Shown here piece by piece: positions 8,533-15,167 of a DNA stretch of 17,169 nucleotides. The notes beneath the pieces were generated by a model, which was given only the letters and a program-made list of their open reading frames with translations, was not told the DNA's origin and did no database searches. The translations under genes and the position numbers were made by a program. This DNA is from an uncultured Rhodocyclaceae bacterium (GTDB lineage: Bacteria; Pseudomonadota; Gammaproteobacteria; Burkholderiales; Rhodocyclaceae): the NCBI GenBank assembly GCA_903950295.1, contig CAJBAP010000397.1, forward strand, positions 1 through 17,169, given 5' to 3'. Each line of letters starts with the position of its first letter. Positions within the stretch are counted from its first letter, which is position 1.

Positions 8533-10229
8533 GCCAAATCAGCGTCCGACCCGTACCGCAACGGGCTCGGTTGATGCTCGAACAAGCGGGGGTCCACCCG
8601 CTACTCGCTCGCCTCTACGCCGCACGCGGCGTTCAGGGCATTGACGAACTCGACACCCAACTCAAATCCCTGCTCCCTCCCGAACAGCTGAAAGGCATGG
8701 ATACCGCGGTCACCTTGCTGGCCGAAGCCGTCATTACGCAAAAGAGAATCCTCATCGTCGCCGACTACGATTGCGACGGTGCCACCGCTTGTGCCGTTGG
8801 TTTGCGCGCCTTGCGAGCCATGGGAGCGACAGTCGACTACCTTGTGCCCAACCGCTTCGAAACCGGCTATGGCCTCTCGCCCGAAGTGGCTCAACTGGCT
8901 GCCGCCATGCATCCCGATCTACTTGTCACGGTCGACAATGGCATTGCCAGCGTAGCAGGCGTGGCGGAAGCCAAACGACTTGGCATGACGGTGATCGTCA
9001 CCGACCACCACCTGCCAGGTGACGAACTTCCGGCAGCGGACGCCATCGTCAATCCAAACCAGCCTGGCTGCCGTTTTCCGAGCAAGAGCATCGCCGGCGT
9101 CGGCGTAATGTTCTACGTCATGCTGGCGCTGCGGGCAAAGTTGAGAGAACTCGGAACATTTTCCACGCGCGCCGAGCCCAAGCTGGCAGAACTTCTTGAC
9201 CTCGTTGCACTCGGCACTGTCGCCGATGTCGTCGCACTCGACCATAACAACCGCATCCTCGTTGCCCAAGGTCTGGCACGGATGCGCCAGCGCAAACTAC
9301 AACCCGGCATCGCCGCCCTGCTGCAAATCGCCGGACGCGATCCATCACGAGCCAGCACATTCGATCTCGGCTTCGCGATCGGCCCGCGCCTCAATGCGGC
9401 CGGCCGACTCGCCGACATGAGCTTGGGCATCGAATGCCTCACCACCGATGACATGGGTCGTGCTCTCAATATTGCGCAGGAACTTGACGCCATCAACCAT
9501 GAGCGCCGTGCCATCGAAGCCGACATGCAGACTGCGGCCACCATTCAGCTTGATGGCATCGCTGCCGGTGCGCGCGCCAGCCTGACACTGTTCGACCCTG
9601 ATTGGCACCAGGGCGTCATCGGCATTCTGGCCGGTCGCGTCAAGGAGAAACTCCACCGTCCGACCATCGTCTTTGCCCGGGCGAGCGACAACACAAGCAA
9701 CGAGCTGCGGGGCTCAGGCCGCTCGATCCCCGGCCTGCACCTGCGCGATGCGCTCGATCTGGTCGCAAAACGTCATCCCGGTTTGATCAAACGCTTCGGT
9801 GGCCACGCCGCTGCAGCTGGTCTGACGCTGCTGGAGGCCGACCTGCCGATCTTCGAAGCCACTTTCGAGGCCGTCGCCCGCGCCATGCTCACGCCGGAAA
9901 CCCTCACCCGAACCTTTGCCACGGATGGCTCCCTCGAAGCCGGGTACTACGGACTGACGTCAGCACGCCTGTTACAGGACGCGGTCTGGGGACAGGGGTT
10001 TTCCGCACCGATCTTCGCCGACCAGTTCGAGGTTGTCCAGCAGCGTCTGCTGAAAGAGAAACATCTCAAACTGACGCTGAAGAAGGGCAAAGTACGCCTG
10101 GATGCCATCCGGTTCAACCATCCCGACAATGCCCCCGACCGCATCCACGCCGCCTTTCGCCTCGATATCAATGAATGGCGAGGTGAAGCGAAAGTGCAAT
10201 TGGTGCTGGAACACTTCGAAGCGGCATAA
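8529..10229 (+). CDS. recJ: Single-stranded-DNA-specific exonuclease RecJ
   Basis: A 566-residue DHH-superfamily 5'-3' ssDNA exonuclease for RecF-pathway recombination and mismatch repair, using Mn/Mg. Motifs from the DHH domain: ADYDCDG (78-84), VDNG (135-138), VTDHH (157-161) and the region around DLVALGTVADVV (224-235). The linking segment RLNAAGRL (287-294) leads to the DHHA1 domain with GSGRSIPGLHL (395-405) and FGGHAAAAG (423-431), then an OB-like C-terminal domain. Length is normal for RecJ. I start at the ATG overlapping the upstream stop (ATGA), since MSQISV begins the family-like N-terminus; the frame is open upstream, but that stretch is the shadow of the preceding gene. All catalytic aspartates and histidines I can check are present. 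Confidence 0.95.
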   Translation: MSQISVRPVPQRARLMLEQAGVHPLLARLYAARGVQGIDELDTQLKSLLPPEQLKGMDTAVTLLAEAVITQKRILIVADYDCDGATACAVGLRALRAMGATVDYLVPNRFETGYGLSPEVAQLAAAMHPDLLVTVDNGIASVAGVAEAKRLGMTVIVTDHHLPGDELPAADAIVNPNQPGCRFPSKSIAGVGVMFYVMLALRAKLRELGTFSTRAEPKLAELLDLVALGTVADVVALDHNNRILVAQGLARMRQRKLQPGIAALLQIAGRDPSRASTFDLGFAIGPRLNAAGRLADMSLGIECLTTDDMGRALNIAQELDAINHERRAIEADMQTAATIQLDGIAAGARASLTLFDPDWHQGVIGILAGRVKEKLHRPTIVFARASDNTSNELRGSGRSIPGLHLRDALDLVAKRHPGLIKRFGGHAAAAGLTLLEADLPIFEATFEAVARAMLTPETLTRTFATDGSLEAGYYGLTSARLLQDAVWGQGFSAPIFADQFEVVQQRLLKEKHLKLTLKKGKVRLDAIRFNHPDNAPDRIHAAFRLDINEWRGEAKVQLVLEHFEAA

Positions 10230-10253
10230 GAAAGTCGGCGCTGGCGGGACGGC
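10230..10253 (+). repeat. Interspersed repeat copy C, immediately after recJ
   Basis: GAAAGTCGGCGCTGGCGGGA plus CGGC, starting right after the recJ stop. It is identical to copies B and D apart from the first base. It is followed by CGGC, which makes a small GGCCGGC palindrome, but there is no U-tract, so it does not look like a terminator. Confidence 0.85.
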
Positions 10254-10303
10254 CGGCATACCAAGCAAAGACCAAAGAGAAGCGGAATTGCAGAAGCAAT
10301 GGA

Positions 10304-11122
10304 ATGATCGGCCCACTGTTGACCTTGACGGTACTTGAACAATTGCGCGCTGGGAGACGTGCCGGTGAAAGCACGGTCGAATGTTCCCTGGATCTTCAAC
10401 GTTCGGAAACGACGGTTGAGGTGAAGGTTAACTGGTGGGTCTGGAATGGCCAACAATTCCCTTACCCCGAGACTTGCAGGAACAGGACCATCTACCATTG
10501 GTCAAACGACTCCTTCCAACCGGTGTCGCGTTACTCGGCGTCGCTGATAAAGCTGGTGCCGACGCATTGGGGACCGCCGACGTTCGAAATCGACGGTATC
10601 AAGATGTTACCCACGGAGCGACTCTCGCCCTACACCGATGCCGAGCGCAAAGTCGGCTTGATTCAACCGCGCGGCAAAGTCATCTTGGATACCTGCGGTG
10701 GTCTTGGCTATTTCGCTGCATGGTGCTTGCAGGGGCAGTCCAGGCAGGTGATTTCCTACGAAAAGAATCCAGACGTCATCTGGCTGCGTAGTCTGAATCC
10801 CTGGTCGCCCATGATCGGCGACGGACTGACCTTGGTACAGGGCGACATCGTCGAACGGATCGCCCAACTGCCCGATCAGTCAGTCGATGCGGTCTTGCAC
10901 GACCCACCCCGTTTCGGAATCGCCGGAGAACTCTACTCTCAGGCCTTTTATCAGCAACTGGCTCGCGTACTTAAACGCAAGGGCAAGTTGTTTCATTACA
11001 CCGGTATGCCGAACAAGCGGACCAGCGGACGCGACGTACCCACCGAGGTTGCGACGCGATTAAAGCGCGCCACTTTTTCGACGGAGTTAACGAACGATGG
11101 CGTTTTGGCGGTGAAAAAGTAA
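10304..11122 (+). CDS. SAM-dependent methyltransferase, COG2521-like
   Basis: A 272-residue protein with a Rossmann methyltransferase core in its C-terminal half. Motif I is VILDTCGGLGYFA (126-138), an acidic residue follows at 153 (SYEKNP), QGDIVE at 179-184 fits the adenine-side motif, and motif IV is HDPPRFG at 199-205, which resembles the DPPY/NPPY motif of N-methyltransferases. The N-terminal ~100 residues (LEQLRAGRRAGESTVECSLD onward) match the accessory domain of COG2521 proteins, best known in archaea and scattered in bacteria. Substrate is unknown. The start is the ATG at 10304, with poor ribosome-site support. It stands alone between two repeat copies. Codon use does not look sharply foreign. 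Family call is moderately confident, function open. Confidence 0.72.
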   Translation: MIGPLLTLTVLEQLRAGRRAGESTVECSLDLQRSETTVEVKVNWWVWNGQQFPYPETCRNRTIYHWSNDSFQPVSRYSASLIKLVPTHWGPPTFEIDGIKMLPTERLSPYTDAERKVGLIQPRGKVILDTCGGLGYFAAWCLQGQSRQVISYEKNPDVIWLRSLNPWSPMIGDGLTLVQGDIVERIAQLPDQSVDAVLHDPPRFGIAGELYSQAFYQQLARVLKRKGKLFHYTGMPNKRTSGRDVPTEVATRLKRATFSTELTNDGVLAVKK

Positions 11123-11247
11123 CTGCATTGAATGAACAGAGATCGCACTGTGATGCCACCGCGCCGTGATGGGTCAGGCGACGACGAATAATTTCTGATT
11201 GAAAGACACTGAGATGCCGCTGACCGGCCTGCCAAAAGAGGATTTAC

Positions 11248-11721
11248 ATGAAAAAACTGCTTATCTTCATCTTCGCCCTGCTGTTCTCGGCCGGTGCCTG
11301 CGCTGCCCCAGTCGAACCCGGACAGCCACTGCCGAAGTTGAGCTTGCAGGACCAGCGCGACCAACCCTGGCGCGTCGAGGACAATACGCGCCTCGTGCTG
11401 TTCTCATCGGGGCGCAAGGCGTCGAACCTGGTGCAGGACGTGCTGGCCAGTCAGCCGAAAGACTTCCTGGCGACGCGACAGGCGGCGTATCTCGCCGACA
11501 TGAGTCGCATGCCGGGCTTCATCACGCGCAACATTGCGCTCCCGACGCTGCGCGACAAGCCCTTCAGCGTGGGCGTGGTCCTCGATGAAAAGCTGCTGGC
11601 CGACTGGCCGCGCCAGACCGATGCCGTCACGCTGATCAGCTTGCAGGATGGCAAGGTGACGGCGGTAGCCTATGCGACGACCGAAGCGCAGGTGCGCGCG
11701 GCGCTGGGCCTGGGGCAGTAA
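11248..11721 (+). CDS. Exported thioredoxin-fold-like protein lacking CxxC
   Basis: A 157-residue protein with a clear signal peptide (MKKLLIFIFALLFSAGACAA, cleavage near residue 19-20) and AAAGAGG as ribosome site six bases before the ATG. The mature part starts VEPGQPLPKLSLQDQRDQPW, the typical opening of TlpA/AhpC-type thioredoxin folds, and has LVLFSSGRKAS where a redox-active protein would have the WCPPC-like motif. No cysteine remains after the signal peptide, so thiol-disulfide chemistry is excluded. The later strands (FSVGVVLDEK, AVTLISLQDGKVTAVAYA) fit the fold. It probably acts as a non-catalytic periplasmic binding or chaperone-like protein, but the ligand is unknown. The fold call is from pattern only and needs profile support. 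Confidence 0.6.
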   Translation: MKKLLIFIFALLFSAGACAAPVEPGQPLPKLSLQDQRDQPWRVEDNTRLVLFSSGRKASNLVQDVLASQPKDFLATRQAAYLADMSRMPGFITRNIALPTLRDKPFSVGVVLDEKLLADWPRQTDAVTLISLQDGKVTAVAYATTEAQVRAALGLGQ

Positions 11722-11729
11722 ACCTGCAG

Positions 11730-11753
11730 AAAAGTCGGCGCTGGCGGGACGGC
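11730..11753 (+). repeat. Interspersed repeat copy D, intergenic
   Basis: AAAAGTCGGCGCTGGCGGGA plus CGGC, nine bases after a stop codon, in the convergent gap between the exported thioredoxin-like gene and the amidohydrolase gene. It is identical to copy B over 24 bases. Confidence 0.85.
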
Positions 11754-11811
11754 GGTTAACGACCCACTGCGGAAGTAACGAGGTTGCGATCCCGGACTTT
11801 CGAGAAGTTGT

Positions 11812-12669
11812 CTATCGGCCGAAGAGTCGTTCGCCATTGCGAAAGGCGATCTTCTCTGCCACCTCGGCAGGCAACTGCGCCAGCCATCCCTGGTACGTAG
11901 CCATGATGTTGCCGTAGTTGTCCCAGCGTTCGTTAACCCACGTGTCGGAGCCGAGCAGAAAGCGCTCCGGGTACTTTTCAAACAGGCGTCGCCATTCGGC
12001 CGTGAGTTTGCCGCCTTCCGTGATGCCGTAGCGGTAGGACAGTTCGCACCATAGTTCTGGATAGCGTTGCAGATAGGCTTCGACCTTGGCCGGTTCGGTG
12101 AAAAAACCGGTGTGCGCCCAGATGATTCGTGCCTTCTGGCTATGCCGGTAGAGGATCTCCAGCGCTTCGTCGTCGGCGTGGGCGTGAAGATAGAGATTGT
12201 GCTTCACCGCGAACTCGACGGTCTTTTTGACCTGAGACGCTTCGGCGGCACGGCCCGTGAGGTGAAACTCGCCGATGCCACGGTAATAGCCGCGCTTGAA
12301 CTCGGTGGCAATCAGTTCTTCAGTCTGCGGATCGTTCATCCAGGTCTGGATGTCAGGGCGTACCCGGTAGGGACGGATGAAGGGCACCACCCACAGATCT
12401 TTCGAGTGTGCCTCGTAGAGTGCGCGTGTGCCGTCATTGGGGCGACTGGTAGCGAGGATGCCGGTTACCTTGTTTTCCCGGAACAGGGCCAGCACTGTTT
12501 CCAGCGGCAGATGCGGCACCGGTTCCCAGTTGTAGTGAAGGTGCGCGTCAAAAATGGGGAGGACAGCTTGCGTAGTGACGGTACCGGCGCCTTGCGCCGG
12601 GGCCATGATTCCCAATGCGGAACAGACGAACAAGCAACACAGGTGACGAATCCGGCTCTTGATGATCAT
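11812..12669 (-). CDS. Exported amidohydrolase-family (TIM-barrel) protein
   Basis: A 285-residue protein of the amidohydrolase-2 superfamily. A signal peptide (MIIKSRIRHLCCLFVCSALG, cleavage near residue 27-28 at APAQG-A) predicts a periplasmic location. Metal-site candidates are FDAHLH (40-45), GIGEFH (131-136), LHAHAD (161-166), IIWAHTGF (182-189) and LGSDTW (239-244). These match the HxH, His, His and Asp ligands of the superfamily. The substrate cannot be read from sequence; relatives act on lactones, carboxylic acids or amides. I chose the ATG at 12669 because it gives a signal peptide; a TTG 16 codons upstream would bury it. It lies 38 bases after the B12-binding gene on the same strand, so it may be the third gene of that operon. 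No ribosome site stands out. Confidence 0.75.
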   Translation of the reverse strand: MIIKSRIRHLCCLFVCSALGIMAPAQGAGTVTTQAVLPIFDAHLHYNWEPVPHLPLETVLALFRENKVTGILATSRPNDGTRALYEAHSKDLWVVPFIRPYRVRPDIQTWMNDPQTEELIATEFKRGYYRGIGEFHLTGRAAEASQVKKTVEFAVKHNLYLHAHADDEALEILYRHSQKARIIWAHTGFFTEPAKVEAYLQRYPELWCELSYRYGITEGGKLTAEWRRLFEKYPERFLLGSDTWVNERWDNYGNIMATYQGWLAQLPAEVAEKIAFRNGERLFGR

Positions 12670-12707
12670 GTTGTCGCAACCCGAAATTGGCCAGTCATGT
12701 CCGCCGA

Positions 12708-13379
12708 CTACTGACAATTCGTCTGGAACGAGTCGATATAGGCCTCCAACTCGGCAATCGAATCTAAATAGCGAAGTTTCGGCGCGATGGCCTTCAGAGT
12801 TTCGAGCAACAGGGTTCCCTCTTCGGGAATATTAAAAGCGTGTCCGCCGACTACGATGGGCAGATCGGGGAAGGTGTCCGAAACCTTGGTGACCAGGCCT
12901 TCGATGTCGGCGCGATCAAAAATCATGCTGACAGAAATTCCCACGACATCAGGCTTGCGTTCCCGGATGATGTTGATCAACTCATCCGGTCGCACATTGT
13001 GGGCCAAGGATGTGGCTTTCCATCCGTGTAGGGTAAAGATTTCAGCCACGATGTGCGGCCCAATCTGATGGATGTTGTGCGGGGTACAGGCAATGATCGC
13101 GCTGCAGTGGTCGGCCGGAATGTGGTGCAGGGCGGGGAATACGCGGCCTAGAAGCTTGCGTGTGGTGGCGGATGCCATGTGCTCGGTCGCAATCGAGATG
13201 TCGTTGGATGCCCAACGTTCGCCGATCTCATACATGGAACGGTGCATCAGGTCGATTAGCAGGGACTGCACCGGTACTCCGGCCTTAAGGAGTTCATGAA
13301 GCAGGTGGGCGCAGTACCGATCGTCACCCGTGAGCAACCCATGCATATAGTCGTCATACCGATCTTCAACGAGACTCAT
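12708..13379 (-). CDS. Stand-alone cobalamin-binding protein with CarH-type Wx9EH motif
   Basis: A 223-residue protein made only of a helical B12-cap domain (about 5-85) and a Rossmann-like B12-binding domain (about 90-200). The cap carries Trp56, then nine residues, then Glu66-His67, the Wx9EH motif used by CarH-type photoreceptors to hold adenosylcobalamin's upper ligand. The lower-ligand motif DxHxxG appears as NIHQIG with His104; the Asp is Asn here. The SVSM loop (149-152) and VVGGHAF (176-182) complete the cobalamin site. There is no MerR-type DNA-binding domain, unlike CarH. Methyl-transfer corrinoid proteins (MtaC type) are the main alternative, but no methyltransferase partner is nearby. 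Its ATG overlaps the stop of the preceding gene (ATGA), so the two products are probably made together. Light or B12 sensing is inferred. Confidence 0.85.
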   Translation of the reverse strand: MSLVEDRYDDYMHGLLTGDDRYCAHLLHELLKAGVPVQSLLIDLMHRSMYEIGERWASNDISIATEHMASATTRKLLGRVFPALHHIPADHCSAIIACTPHNIHQIGPHIVAEIFTLHGWKATSLAHNVRPDELINIIRERKPDVVGISVSMIFDRADIEGLVTKVSDTFPDLPIVVGGHAFNIPEEGTLLLETLKAIAPKLRYLDSIAELEAYIDSFQTNCQ

Positions 13380-14032
13380 GCGTGCCCCTCGGTTCGTTCG
13401 ACAATTGCACGAGCACGCTTGAGGGTGTCAGCAAGCGCTTGTCGCCAGGTGGGAGAAAACCGCTGGCCATCGTCCAGCCACGAAACCAATCTGGCAACAA
13501 CCTCCTCCAGTCCTGCTGCTTCGTCACAGACGGCGCTGACCAGTATGGAGCCAACATTGGGGATCGTGCCAGTGGAGTTCGACTCGAAGGCGGCAGATAG
13601 GTCATCAAAATCGGCCTGACTCATATATTGGAGACGTTCATCGCGCAGTTTCTCGGCGGCAAGAGAGAGTTTCTGGTAACGCTCCGCCTGTTCCGGTACA
13701 AGCGTAACCAGTTCTTCGGCAAGCACATCGAGATGAATTTCACTCAAGAAACGAGGCATACCGCGCGCTGCCAGTACTCGCGCCAACCAGTCAGTCTCCT
13801 GATCGACGTAGTGCTGTCTGTAGTCCAGCAGGGTAACGAGATAACCGGTATCCGATCGGGTAAAGGCTTCACCCCGTTGGCCGTAGCGCTCCATGAAGTA
13901 GGGATAAAGCTTCAAGATGCGCTGGCTGCAGCGAAGAGCTGCCTCGATTTCCATCGGGTCATTGGGTAACGGATGGTTACCGGCTTCCGGGTTGTGCAAC
14001 GGGTGTTGGGGATTGGTCAAATTGTTCAGCAT
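13376..14032 (-). CDS. Unknown helical protein coupled to the B12-binding protein
   Basis: A 218-residue cytoplasmic protein I do not recognise. It has no signal peptide or membrane segment. After a proline-rich, probably disordered N-terminus (about 1-25), it is almost all predicted helix: ALRCSQRILKLYPYFMERYG, then SDTGYLVTLLDYRQHYVDQE, DWLARVLAARGMPRFLSEIH, LVPEQAERYQKLSLAAEKLR and SWLDDGQRFSPTWRQALAD. Several conserved-looking aromatics and histidines (YPYF, YRQHYV, EIHLDV) might bind a ligand or a partner. The ATGA overlap with the B12 gene says the two act together, perhaps as sensor and effector. Neither this ATG nor the later one at residue 27 has a ribosome site. What it does is unknown. 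Confidence 0.75.
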   Translation of the reverse strand: MLNNLTNPQHPLHNPEAGNHPLPNDPMEIEAALRCSQRILKLYPYFMERYGQRGEAFTRSDTGYLVTLLDYRQHYVDQETDWLARVLAARGMPRFLSEIHLDVLAEELVTLVPEQAERYQKLSLAAEKLRDERLQYMSQADFDDLSAAFESNSTGTIPNVGSILVSAVCDEAAGLEEVVARLVSWLDDGQRFSPTWRQALADTLKRARAIVERTEGHA

Positions 14033-14155
14033 AAGCTATGGTCGATTAACCCGCACTTCGCCTGATTCAAAGTCCATACGACAGAACCGTACCACATCCG
14101 TTCGGTTCAAGCGATTCCCAACCTCGTCAACGGCCGGAGTTGGCCGATTGTCTGT

Positions 14156-14173
14156 GCCGTCCCGCCAGCGCCG
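14156..14173 (-). repeat. Interspersed repeat copy E, inverted and partial
   Basis: GCCGTCCCGCCAGCGCCG is the reverse complement of the first 18 bases counted from the CGGC end of the repeat. The remaining GACTTTT part is missing. It lies directly upstream of the DUF423 remnant, in the upstream region of the B12 operon. Confidence 0.65.
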
Positions 14174-14191
14174 CCGTCCAGGACGAAATAG

Positions 14192-14340
14192 CAGAGACCG
14201 TTCAAGTCCGCCGGGATTCTGGCTTACCTGCGCAACATCGCCGGTATCCATACATTCCATGCCGTGACCCCCATCGGCGGTGGATGTTTCATTCTGGGAT
14301 GGCTGATCTTTGCTCTCGGCGTTTGGAGGCATCCCACCTC
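14192..14340 (+). pseudogene. Remnant of a DUF423 (YgdD-like) membrane protein gene
   Basis: Reading from 14192, just after an in-frame TAG, the frame gives FKSAGILAYLRNIAGIHTFH, AVTPIGGGCFILGWLIFALG and VWRHP. This matches the C-terminal third of DUF423 proteins, whose hallmark is a [VI]TP[IV]GG...GW hydrophobic segment near the end. The upstream two thirds are absent: the preceding bases are a stop codon and a repeat copy. The frame runs on to 14467 without further similarity. DUF423 proteins are small inner-membrane proteins of unknown function. I call this a decayed fragment. The similarity is from memory of the family pattern. Confidence 0.6.
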
Positions 14341-14468
14341 AAACACGCCATTCCTCCAACCGGACAATCACTGTCGCACGTGGTCTTTTGCCGAAAAAAC
14401 CCATTGTCACATTCTACGAGGACGCTATCGACTCGGAGGGATCAAGGATGACGCGCTCCAGCCGTAAA
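14341..14468 (+). other. Open frame without recognised homology between the DUF423 remnant and the TPR gene
   Basis: Within the gene-poor stretch 14033-14500, which otherwise holds only the repeat copy and the DUF423 remnant, one plus-strand frame ending at TAA 14466-14468 reads RTITVARGLLPKKPIVTFYE then DAIDSEGSRMTRSSRK. It has no good start codon; the only ATG gives a 7-codon peptide with GGAGG eight bases upstream. It may be the tail of a lost gene or chance. I do not claim a product. Confidence 0.2.
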
Positions 14469-14500
14469 TAAAACAACTCCCTTTGGACGACTTCCGAATA

Positions 14501-14989
14501 ATGTTGATGATCAAACGCCATGTACAGTCCCTGATCGACAAGGGCGCCTTCACCAAGGCCATAGGCGTGGCCGCAGAACATGTTCGCCGCAATCCTGACA
14601 GTGCGACCGGCCACCAATTGGTTGCCATGGCTGAGGAGGCCGCCGGATATACCAAGGCCGCCATCCAGACCATCTCTCACGCCATCGACCTGGCACCCGA
14701 AGAGCCTTCCAACCTCATCATGCGCGCCCGCTTGCTCATCAAGGATCATCGCATCAAGGAGGCGATTGCAGATGTCGAGATCATCATTACGACGAGCGAT
14801 CCGCGCCGTGATGCGCACCTGCTGAATGACGCCATGGCCTGCCGCGACGACCTACTGGAACGCCAACTCAATCACGCCAAGGGCCAATCTAACGGCAACT
14901 GCTTGGCAAATAGCGTCTTTCAATTTCGGGATCGGCACTGCATTGCCAATCAATCTGCCCGTTCCCGGCCAACTTCGGCGCAAAGGTAA
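14501..14989 (+). CDS. Small TPR-repeat protein, C-terminus probably not native
   Basis: A 162-residue protein. Residues ~5-120 form about three tetratricopeptide-like helix pairs: KAIGVAAEHVRRNPDSATGH, KAAIQTISHAIDLAPEEPSN and KEAIADVEIIITTSDPRRDA. TPRs mediate protein-protein contacts; no catalytic domain is present. From about residue 125 (NHAKGQSNGN onward) the composition changes, and the DNA from 14889 is antisense to a clear pilin fragment. The last 30-35 residues are therefore probably read-through into foreign DNA after truncation. The start is uncertain: ATG 14501 or 14507, or a TTG at 14483, none with a good ribosome site. The gene may be a remnant rather than functional. The TPR call is moderate. 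Confidence 0.55.
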   Translation: MLMIKRHVQSLIDKGAFTKAIGVAAEHVRRNPDSATGHQLVAMAEEAAGYTKAAIQTISHAIDLAPEEPSNLIMRARLLIKDHRIKEAIADVEIIITTSDPRRDAHLLNDAMACRDDLLERQLNHAKGQSNGNCLANSVFQFRDRHCIANQSARSRPTSAQR

Positions 14990-15167
14990 TGCTGCGCCCT
15001 TTCAGTTCGGGCAGCACGGAAAACGTGATGACCAGCGTTCCATTCGCCTGCAATCGGTAGCCTCCGCCATCGGGATAAGGATTCCAGTCAGGAATTCCCA
15101 TCTCTACGGGGGTTGCTGCACATTGTTCTGGGTCATGTGCCATTCTGTCCCAAACACACCATGACAT
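14889..15167 (-). pseudogene. C-terminal fragment of a type IV pilin (PilA-like)
   Basis: The 92-residue frame contains QCAATPVEMGIP, then GTLVITFSVLPELKGRSITF and ends IDWQCSADPEIERRYLPSSC plus R. This is the C-terminal half of a type IV major pilin: a beta-sheet strand pattern, W-x-C and the D-region disulfide closing at YLPSSCR. The N-terminal part is entirely missing: no prepilin leader and no FTLIELMIVV helix. The frame instead begins at an ATG directly after the umuC stop (TGA then ATG), and the first ~8 residues look like junction sequence. It cannot make an assembled pilin. The break falls exactly at the umuC 3' end, which suggests the umuDC module was placed into or beside a pilin gene, or that a deletion joined them. 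Confidence 0.72.

Noticed and set aside
12584..12600. Perfect 7-bp stem CCGGCGC-CTT-GCGCCGG
   Set aside because: It lies inside the signal-peptide coding region of the amidohydrolase, in G+C-rich DNA, without a U-tract or other regulatory context.
14036..14332. 98-residue minus-strand frame upstream of the B12 operon
   Set aside because: It covers the repeat copy and the antisense of the DUF423 remnant, has no ribosome site and resembles no family; it is probably chance.
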